A DNA stretch of 64,000 bases from Longivirga sp036510975. GTDB taxonomy: Bacteria; Actinomycetota; Actinomycetes; S36-B12; CAIYMF01. The stretch is taken from the NCBI GenBank assembly GCA_036510975.1, contig DATCCY010000065.1, positions 62,001-126,000 of the forward strand, written 5' to 3'. How positions within the stretch are numbered: position 1 is the first letter of the stretch; every line of letters starts with the position of its first letter. The notes below the pieces were generated by a model that was not told the DNA's origin, ran no database searches, and saw nothing but the letters and a program-made list of their open reading frames with translations. The translations under genes and the position numbers were made by a program. Shown piece by piece: positions 58,181 through 64,000 of this stretch.

Positions 58181-58525
58181 TGGTCCACTCCTCGCTGTCA
58201 CGACATCCGTCGCCGGCCGCGCAGGACCGACGCCTCGATCATCGCCTGCGGGTCGCGAGAAGGTGCGGCGGACCCCCGGATCAGCCGCTCCTGACCTTCG
58301 TGCGTCGTTGGACTGCGGCAACGGGGGCGGGACCACCCCCGGCGCCGCGGGGGAGAAGCGCCGGGGCCGCCCCGACGAGGGTATACCCCACCCGTCGGCG
58401 AGGGGTCACCCCGCGGCCGCAACCCGCGGTCCTAGATCATCGGACCTGTGCGGATCGACCACGGGACCGGCGCTGCGGCTGACGTCCTGCTGCGCCGGGG
58501 CGTCCCGCTGCGCTAGAACTCCGTC
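58181..58525. other. Divergent intergenic region with a GGGTATACCC palindrome
   Basis: 345 bases between divergent genes. A palindrome GGGTATACCC lies at 58379-58388. TAGAAC at 58514-58519 is a near-consensus leaderless -10 for the GTG at 58526. Otherwise nothing certain. Confidence 0.4.
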
Positions 58526-59242
58526 GTGACGCAGCCGCCGGATCCCGCGACGCCCAGCCCGGCCACCGGGCACTCCCCGCTCGCGAGCAGCGTCGCCGAG
58601 GAGCTGCGCACGCCGCGAGCCGCCGGCATCGCCGGCGTGATCTTCGCGCTGGCCATCATCGCCGTCGAGATCCTGATCCACCAGGCGATCCCGACCGACG
58701 GCGACCAGGCCGCGTGGATCAGCGACCCGACCCGTCGCGGACAGCTGTCCTCGGCGCTGACCCTCGTCCCCTACGCCGGCATCGCGTTCCTGTGGTTCAT
58801 CGGCGTCATCCGCGCGCGGCTCGGTGCCCGCGAGGACAAGCTCTTCGCGACGACGTTCCTCGGGTCCGGCCTGATCTTCGTCGCCATGCTGTTCTCGTCG
58901 GCCGCGGTGCTCGGCGGGCTGCTCGTCCTGCAGGCCGGGCCGAACTCGGCGTCGATCGAGCAGGTGCGCCTGTTCAGCGCCACCAGCACCGTGCTCCTCT
59001 CGACCTTCGGCATCCGGATGGCCGCGGTGTTCACGCTGGTGGTGACGAACCTGGGTCGGCGTACCGGGATCGTGCCCATGTGGCTGCAGGTCGTCGGCTA
59101 CGCCGCGGCCCTCGTCCTGCTGCTCGCCCCACCGCGGACGTTCTGGGCCGTGGTGCTCTTCCCGCTGTGGGTGCTGCTGCTCAGCGTGCAGATCCTGGTG
59201 TCGGCCGGTCCCTCAGAGCACACGGGGTCGAGCACCACCTGA
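58526..59242 (+). CDS. Membrane protein of unknown function
   Basis: 238 aa from a GTG. A polar N-terminus of 32 residues, then five or so hydrophobic segments (GIAGVIFALAIIAVEILIH, LVPYAGIAFLWFIGVI, GSGLIFVAMLFSSAAVLGGL, STFGIRMAAVFTLVVTNL, LQVVGYAAALVLLLAPP, AVVLFPLWVLLLSVQILV). No family recognised. Probably a leaderless transcript. Confidence 0.8.
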   Translation: MTQPPDPATPSPATGHSPLASSVAEELRTPRAAGIAGVIFALAIIAVEILIHQAIPTDGDQAAWISDPTRRGQLSSALTLVPYAGIAFLWFIGVIRARLGAREDKLFATTFLGSGLIFVAMLFSSAAVLGGLLVLQAGPNSASIEQVRLFSATSTVLLSTFGIRMAAVFTLVVTNLGRRTGIVPMWLQVVGYAAALVLLLAPPRTFWAVVLFPLWVLLLSVQILVSAGPSEHTGSSTT

Positions 59243-59313
59243 CAGGATGGGATCGGGCCCGGAACGAGGGCCACCGGGCACCTCGCCCGGAAACACCATG
59301 GAGTTGAGGTCTC

Positions 59314-59724
59314 GTGAACACACTGGCGGAGTTCGGTACGGGCGAGCTGCTCTGGAGCATGCTCTGGTTCACCCTGTTCTTCATCTGGATCTGGATCCTC
59401 ATCAGCTGCCTGATGGACATCTTCCGCGACCACGAGCTCGGCGGCTGGGGCAAGTTCGGCTGGCTGTTCTTCATCATCGTGGTGCCCTACCTCGGCGTGT
59501 TCGTCTACCTGATCGCGCGCGGCCAGGGCATGGCGGCCCGCAACGTGAAGCAGGCCCAGGCCAACGCCGAGGCGCAGCGGCAGTACATCCAGTCGGTGGC
59601 CGGTCCGGCTGCCGGCACGAGCACGGCGGAGGAGCTCACGAAGCTTGCCGACCTGAAGGACAAGGGCGTCATCTCCGACGAGGAGTTCGCCAGCCTGAAG
59701 GCCAAGGCGCTCGGCGGTTCGTGA
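59314..59724 (+). CDS. PLDc_N and SHOCT domain membrane protein
   Basis: 136 aa from a GTG. Two membrane helices (LLWSMLWFTLFFIWIWILI and WLFFIIVVPYLGVFVYLIA) have the phospholipase-D N-terminal (PLDc_N) pattern. A charged, Ala/Gln-rich linker leads to a C-terminal SHOCT motif (EELTKLADLKDKGVISDEEFASLKAKAL). Such short proteins are common in actinobacteria; role unknown. Confidence 0.88.
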   Translation: MNTLAEFGTGELLWSMLWFTLFFIWIWILISCLMDIFRDHELGGWGKFGWLFFIIVVPYLGVFVYLIARGQGMAARNVKQAQANAEAQRQYIQSVAGPAAGTSTAEELTKLADLKDKGVISDEEFASLKAKALGGS

Positions 59725-59740
59725 CCCGCAGCGAGTGACG

Positions 59741-59775
59741 ACGAAGGCCTCCGCGACGATCGCGGAGGCCTTCGT
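59741..59775. terminator. Bidirectional terminator, 16-bp perfect stem
   Basis: ACGAAGGCCTCCGCGA (59741-59756) pairs perfectly with TCGCGGAGGCCTTCGT (59760-59775) around CGA. It separates convergent genes; the second arm touches the stop of the catalase-like gene. Confidence 0.8.
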
Positions 59776-60758
59776 CATGCCAGGTCGCGGCCCGTCTGCG
59801 AGGGGCGGTACGCCGCCTTCCTGGCGCGCATCACACTTCCGAGCGGCCGGTGGTCCGCGAGGGCGCACCACGGATCGAATGCCGACGTCTCCACCGCCTC
59901 GTCGGTGACGGCACTGCGCTCCTGCGCCGGGACCGTCAGTCGGGCCACGGTGACGTACGGCGTCGGCCAGTCGACCGATGCGTCCTCGATCGGCGTCGTC
60001 GCCTCGTCGGTGAAGAACTGCATCTGGAGGTCGTAGGCCAACGGGCCAGCGGCGAGGCGCGACGCCACGTCCGCGGCCCAGTCCTGCGCAGCATCCGGCG
60101 CCGGCGGTGCCGGGTCCACGGGGACGAGCCGCAGCCGGGCGGCGAACGGGCCGCACGCGATCGGCGCGGCCGACCAGAACGTCTCGGTCGCGAAGCCGCT
60201 GAACGGTGTGCCCAACGACGCTGCGACAGCCTTGAGACGGACGAGGCCGCCGCGCAGGCCGAAGCGCCCGATCGCCCAGCGCACCACTGCCGCGCGGCCC
60301 TTCGACGAGCTAACGACGAGGCCGACGAAGTCGTCGGCATTGCCGATGGCGAAGGTCGCGTGGTTGATGAGCAGGAAGTCCTGGGCCGTGGTGTCCGTGC
60401 CCAGAGCACCCGGCCCGGTGACACCGCGCACCTTCAGAGCGAAGCCGCGGATGTCCGGGGTCGCGTCCCTCGCCCGGTCGACGCCGCCGTTGGACAGCCG
60501 CACGAGGACCTCGTGACTCCCGGCGCCGGCGAAGAGCCCGTGCGCCGCATGCTCCGGGAGATCGGGCAGCACGTCGAGCGTCGCGGCGAGCCCGAGCAGC
60601 TGCTTGCGGTGCAGGGTGCGTCCCACGCCGTAGCGCTCGTTCTTTCGCCGCTGCACCTCGGACAGCTCGCGCGCGTACGACGCGAATCGCTCCGCCTCGT
60701 CGTCCGGGATTGTCTCCGTCCAGGTGGTGCTCGGTGTCGTCCTGCCGCTCTCGCTCAT
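59775..60758 (-). CDS. Catalase-like heme protein (small, atypical)
   Basis: 327 aa from the ATG at 60758. It resembles short catalase-fold proteins: VGRTLHRKQLLGLAATLDV with a His at the distal-histidine position, EVLVRLSNGGVDRARDATPDIRGFALKVRG, and AQDFLLINHATFAIGN. It lacks the catalase proximal-Tyr motif and is far shorter than true catalases, so catalase activity is doubtful; a peroxidase or oxygenase role is possible. Confidence 0.75.
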   Translation of the reverse strand: MSESGRTTPSTTWTETIPDDEAERFASYARELSEVQRRKNERYGVGRTLHRKQLLGLAATLDVLPDLPEHAAHGLFAGAGSHEVLVRLSNGGVDRARDATPDIRGFALKVRGVTGPGALGTDTTAQDFLLINHATFAIGNADDFVGLVVSSSKGRAAVVRWAIGRFGLRGGLVRLKAVAASLGTPFSGFATETFWSAAPIACGPFAARLRLVPVDPAPPAPDAAQDWAADVASRLAAGPLAYDLQMQFFTDEATTPIEDASVDWPTPYVTVARLTVPAQERSAVTDEAVETSAFDPWCALADHRPLGSVMRARKAAYRPSQTGRDLA

Positions 60759-61181
60759 CTGGCCCGTCCTGGTCCGCCGGGCACGTGCACACGACGATCG
60801 TGCCGCCGTCCCGGACGCACCGACCTTAGGAGAGCCGGGCGACCGCCGGGGGAGCCAGGTCGGATCCATTCACCACGGACGGAGGAGCGACCCGCTCGTC
60901 GTCCACAGTCTGATCCGCTCGAGAGGTTCCCCAGCCGTTCTCGCGCCCTTCTATCGGGGCCAGGACGTGGCCAGCACCTCGGCCACCGTCTGCGCCCCGG
61001 GACGCGGCGAAGCGCCGATGGACTGCCGCTCCGCGGCGTGTCGCGCAGATCTGCCGCCCTCCCGGCTCCTTGGATCGGGCTCTGACGATTGACAGCCTCC
61101 CCCGGTGTGAGCACGATTCCGTGCAGACCAGACGTCCGCCCTGCTGTCGAGCAGTCGCCGGCGATGGCGGGAAGGGTTGCG
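60759..61181. promoter_or_regulatory. Divergent promoter region, catalase-like and APC permease genes
   Basis: 423 bases without a gene. TTGACA at 61089-61094 followed after 17 bases by CACGAT (61112-61117) is the best -35/-10 pair in the window and points to the permease. GGGAAGGG then lies before ATG 61182. Nothing else is supported. Confidence 0.5.
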
Positions 61182-62828
61182 ATGAGCGTCGATGCTCCGC
61201 TGCACGAGCCTGGCCAGTTGCGCCGCTCGGTCGGCTTCTACGGTCTCATGTTCGTCTCGCTCGGCTCGATCATCGGTTCGGGATGGCTGCTCGGGGCCCT
61301 CAACGCCGCCGAGACAGCCGGTCCTGCGTCGATCCTGTCGTGGATCCTCGCAGCGGGCATGCTCACCGTGCTGGCCCTGGTCTACGCGGAGCTCGGTGCG
61401 ACGTACCCGGTCGCGGGCGGGACGGGTCGTTTCCCCTACTTCTCCCACGGTGCGCTGGCCGGGTTCACCGCTGGCTGGGCGTCCTGGCTGCAGGCGGTCG
61501 CCATCGCCCCGATCGAGATCCTCGCCGCCATCACCTACGTCAACAGCGTGCAGGCCGTGAATCAGAACTTCCCGATGATCTCCTCCGAGGGCGAGAACGC
61601 CGGCCTGCTCAACAGCCGTGGCCTCATCGTCGCAGTCCTGGCGATGATCGTGTTCACGGCGATCAACCTCGCAGGCGCGAAGTTCATGTCCGACAGCAAC
61701 GTGATCGTGGTGCTGTGGAAGACCGCCGTGCCACTTCTGGCCATCGTGGTCGTCGCCTCATTGTCGTTCCACCCCGGCAACTTCACCGCCGGTGGTGGCT
61801 TCATGCCGTTCGGCGTCCACGGCGTCTTCGCGGCCCTACCGGCGGGCGTCGTGTTCGCCCTGCAGGGTTTCGAGCAGGCGGTCCAGCTGGCCGGTGAGGC
61901 GCGTAACCCGAAGAGGGACTTGTCCAAGGCCATCATCGTCGCCATGACGATCGGCGCGCTGCTCTACATCTTGCTGCAGGCCACGTTCATCGCGGCCGTC
62001 GATCCCGCTCATGTGGCGAAGGACTGGTCCGACCCACTTGGCGGCGGCTCGTCGGACTACGGCGCCTGGTACACCCTTGCGATCGCGGTCGGTGCCACGT
62101 GGTTGGCGGTGGTCCTGATCATCGACGCCGTGGTGTCGCCGGCCGGCACCGGAATCGTCTACCTCGGCACATCCGCGCGGCTGTCCTACGCGTTGGGCGA
62201 AGAGCGCGAGATGCCGGGCGTGCTGGCCAGGGTCGACAAGCGGGGCGTCCCTGTGTGGTCCATCTTGGTCGCGGCCGTGGTCGGCATCCTCTGTTTCGGC
62301 CCGTTTCCCAGCTGGAACAAACTCGTCGGCGTCGTCACCGGAGCCACTGCGATCATGTACGCCTTCGCGCCGGTGTCGCTCGCGTCGCTGCAGATGCGAG
62401 ACAAGGACCGCGAGCGGCCCTACCGCATGCCCGCACCGAAGATCCTGCTCCCTGTCGCGTTCTGCTCAGCGAACCTCATCCTCTACTGGGGCGGGTACGA
62501 CTACACCTGGAAGCTCGCGTGCGCACTGGTCGTCGGCCTGCTGCTCTTCGGGATCGGTTCCTCGATCGCACACACGAACGCGCTCGGGATGCTGCGCAGT
62601 GCGATGTGGATCGGACCCTGGATCTTCGGCAGCGTCGTCATCGGCGCCCTCGGGCAGTACGGCGTGGGGGCACGACAGATCCTGCCCGAATGGATCGACC
62701 TGGTCGTCGTCATCGTGTTCAGCCTCATCATCTACTACTGGGCCATCAGCCTCACGATGTCCCCGGAGAAGGTGCAGGCTGAGATCGCGAAGGACAGCGC
62801 GCAGATCGACTACGTCTCGATCTCCTAG
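61182..62828 (+). CDS. APC family amino acid permease
   Basis: 548 aa from the ATG at 61182 (an ORF start at 61089 overlaps the promoter). Twelve to fourteen helices; the first SVGFYGLMFVSLGSIIGSGWLL carries the APC GSGW-type break, followed by YAELGATYPVAGGTGRFPYF, and FALQGFEQAVQLAGEARNPKRD resembles helix 6. Long C-terminal extension beyond helix 12. Likely amino acid/proton symport or exchange; substrate unknown. Confidence 0.88.
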   Translation: MSVDAPLHEPGQLRRSVGFYGLMFVSLGSIIGSGWLLGALNAAETAGPASILSWILAAGMLTVLALVYAELGATYPVAGGTGRFPYFSHGALAGFTAGWASWLQAVAIAPIEILAAITYVNSVQAVNQNFPMISSEGENAGLLNSRGLIVAVLAMIVFTAINLAGAKFMSDSNVIVVLWKTAVPLLAIVVVASLSFHPGNFTAGGGFMPFGVHGVFAALPAGVVFALQGFEQAVQLAGEARNPKRDLSKAIIVAMTIGALLYILLQATFIAAVDPAHVAKDWSDPLGGGSSDYGAWYTLAIAVGATWLAVVLIIDAVVSPAGTGIVYLGTSARLSYALGEEREMPGVLARVDKRGVPVWSILVAAVVGILCFGPFPSWNKLVGVVTGATAIMYAFAPVSLASLQMRDKDRERPYRMPAPKILLPVAFCSANLILYWGGYDYTWKLACALVVGLLLFGIGSSIAHTNALGMLRSAMWIGPWIFGSVVIGALGQYGVGARQILPEWIDLVVVIVFSLIIYYWAISLTMSPEKVQAEIAKDSAQIDYVSIS

Positions 62829-63000
62829 GGTCCGCAGCGGTCGCGCCTCGCCGTCCCAGGGTCCTCGCCGCTGGAGCGCGCCAAGGCCCCGCCGGAACGG
62901 CGGCCCAGCGTCTCCTGGCCGGTCTGAGTCCGGGGTCGCTCGGCTCCACGCGCTTTGGCGTGGGTCGACTCGTGAGCCCGCCGAACGGAGTCGCACCCAC

Positions 63001-64000
63001 TCAGAGCCGGTTGACGTTCTCCAGGGTGAGGACTGCCTCGCCGACCTCGTCGGAGGCAGCGAGATCCACGACTGCGCTGAAGCCCCAGTCATGGTCGCCC
63101 GCCGGGTCGTCGAGGATCTGACGCACGACCCACTGCCCCGGCTGCTCCTCGACGAGCAGCCGCGCAGGGCCGCGCGCGTCGGGACCGATGCCGATGTCCG
63201 CGTGGTCCTCGAAGTACGGCTCCAGCGCCTCGCGCCACTCGTCGGCGCCCCAGCCGTCTGCCGCGTCCAGGTCGCCGAGCGCGGACCAGTCGCGCCGCGC
63301 CGCGAGCTCGACGCGTCGGAACAGCTCGTTGCGCACCAGCACGCGGAACGCGCGCACGTTCGTCGTGACCCGCGGCGGACCGCTCGGCACCGGGGCGCGA
63401 CCGCTGCCCTCGTCGTCGGTGCCGGCCCGCAGCTGCTCCCACTCGTCGAGCAGGCTCGAGTCGACCTGACGCACGAGCTCGCCGACCCACTCGATGATGT
63501 CGTCGAGCTCCTCGGTGCGCGCCGCGTCCGGGACCGTCTGCCGCAGAGTCCGGTACGCGTCGGCCAGGTAGCGCAGCACCAGTCCCTCGGATCGGGCCAG
63601 GCCGTAGAAGCCGACGTACTCGACGAAGTTCATCGCTCGCTCGAACATGTCGCGCACGACCGACTTGGGGCGCAGCTCGTAGTCGGCGACCCACGGGTGC
63701 CCCCGCTTGTAGATCTCGTACGCCGCCCCCAGCAGGTCGGCGAGCGGCTTAGGGTGGCTGACGTCGGAGAGCAGCTCCATGCGCTCGTCGTACTCGATGC
63801 CCTCGGACTTCATAGCCGCGACCGCCTCGCCGCGCGCCTTGTGCGTCTGCGCGTAGAGCACCTGCCGCGGGTCGTCGAGGATCGACTCCACGACCGAGAC
63901 GACGTCGAGGGCGTACGTCGGCGCCTCGACGTCGAGCAGCTCGAGGGCGCCGAGCGCGAACGGTGACAGCGGCTGGTTGAGCGCGAAGTTGTCGGGCAGG
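63001..64000 (-). CDS. DEAD/DEAH box helicase, DUF3516 C-terminal part (5' end outside window)
   Basis: The minus strand is open from the window end to a stop at 63001, giving the last 333 residues. PDNFALNQPLSPFALGALE, then YDERMELLSDVSHPKPLADLL and PKSVVRDMFERAMNFVEYVGFYG match the DUF3516 region that ends a family of large actinobacterial DEAD/DEAH helicases (about 830 aa). The helicase motifs would lie beyond 64000. It should act on RNA or DNA; target unknown. Confidence 0.88.
   Translation of the reverse strand, partial: LPDNFALNQPLSPFALGALELLDVEAPTYALDVVSVVESILDDPRQVLYAQTHKARGEAVAAMKSEGIEYDERMELLSDVSHPKPLADLLGAAYEIYKRGHPWVADYELRPKSVVRDMFERAMNFVEYVGFYGLARSEGLVLRYLADAYRTLRQTVPDAARTEELDDIIEWVGELVRQVDSSLLDEWEQLRAGTDDEGSGRAPVPSGPPRVTTNVRAFRVLVRNELFRRVELAARRDWSALGDLDAADGWGADEWREALEPYFEDHADIGIGPDARGPARLLVEEQPGQWVVRQILDDPAGDHDWGFSAVVDLAASDEVGEAVLTLENVNRL

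Overview
The window is high-GC DNA (about 70% G+C by eye) from an actinobacterium. Lineage markers are a WhiB iron-sulfur regulator, DUF3039, DUF2510-RDD and DUF3516-helicase proteins, a GTP-type PEP carboxykinase, many GTG/TTG starts, and genes that begin a few bases after a TAnnnT box. The genus cannot be settled from the sequence alone. There is no rRNA, tRNA, CRISPR array, phage, transposase or integrase, so this reads as chromosomal metabolic DNA.

Layout. 1-6.9 kb: partial GH1 beta-glucosidase, DUF2510-RDD protein, 4-hydroxyphenylpyruvate dioxygenase with a divergent Lrp regulator, a DacB-type D-Ala-D-Ala carboxypeptidase split by a collagen-like tract, an IclR regulator and an HdeD-like membrane protein. 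7-14.6 kb: a polar amino-acid ABC importer with 4-bp gene overlaps, a frameshifted RDD protein, an SF2 helicase, an MFS exporter, DUF3039 and YqgE. 14.7-21 kb: whiB; arcD-arcA-arcB (arginine deiminase route, no carbamate kinase here) ending in a 21-bp perfect hairpin; convergent pckG. 21-24.8 kb: a repeat-containing wall-anchored protein, cspA, DUF3467, and a 361-bp intergenic stretch with RNA-like folding. 24.8-30.5 kb: a dimethylglycine/sarcosine dehydrogenase-like enzyme, a methyltransferase coupled to a pentapeptide-repeat protein, a VOC protein and a decayed phosphotransferase. 30.5-39.5 kb: M20 peptidase coupled to an AbgT transporter, glucose dehydrogenase, DUF2804, zwf, a coupled membrane-protein/hydrolase pair behind a tandem operator, and a beta-helix protein remnant. 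39.5-45 kb: hutU-hutI-hutH with a divergent IclR regulator. 45-64 kb: an MFS carrier fused to a cyclic-nucleotide-binding domain, DUF805, MEKHLA, a frameshifted GNAT, a sugar epimerase next to a GH63 glucosidase, a membrane GGDEF-EAL protein, assorted small proteins, a catalase-like protein, an APC permease and the C-terminal part of a DUF3516 helicase.

How it fits together. Much of the window serves catabolism of amino acids and methylamines (arginine, histidine, tyrosine, sarcosine/dimethylglycine, peptides) and central carbon adjustment (pckG, zwf, glucose dehydrogenase). Local regulators (Lrp and two IclR) sit next to their probable targets. The least ordinary items are the collagen-like insertion inside a penicillin-binding enzyme domain, the transporter-cNMP fusion, the recurrent leaderless-start signal, three frame-broken genes, the paired operator at 37.6 kb and the structured intergenic RNA candidate at 24.5 kb. 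I found no clearly new multi-gene system.
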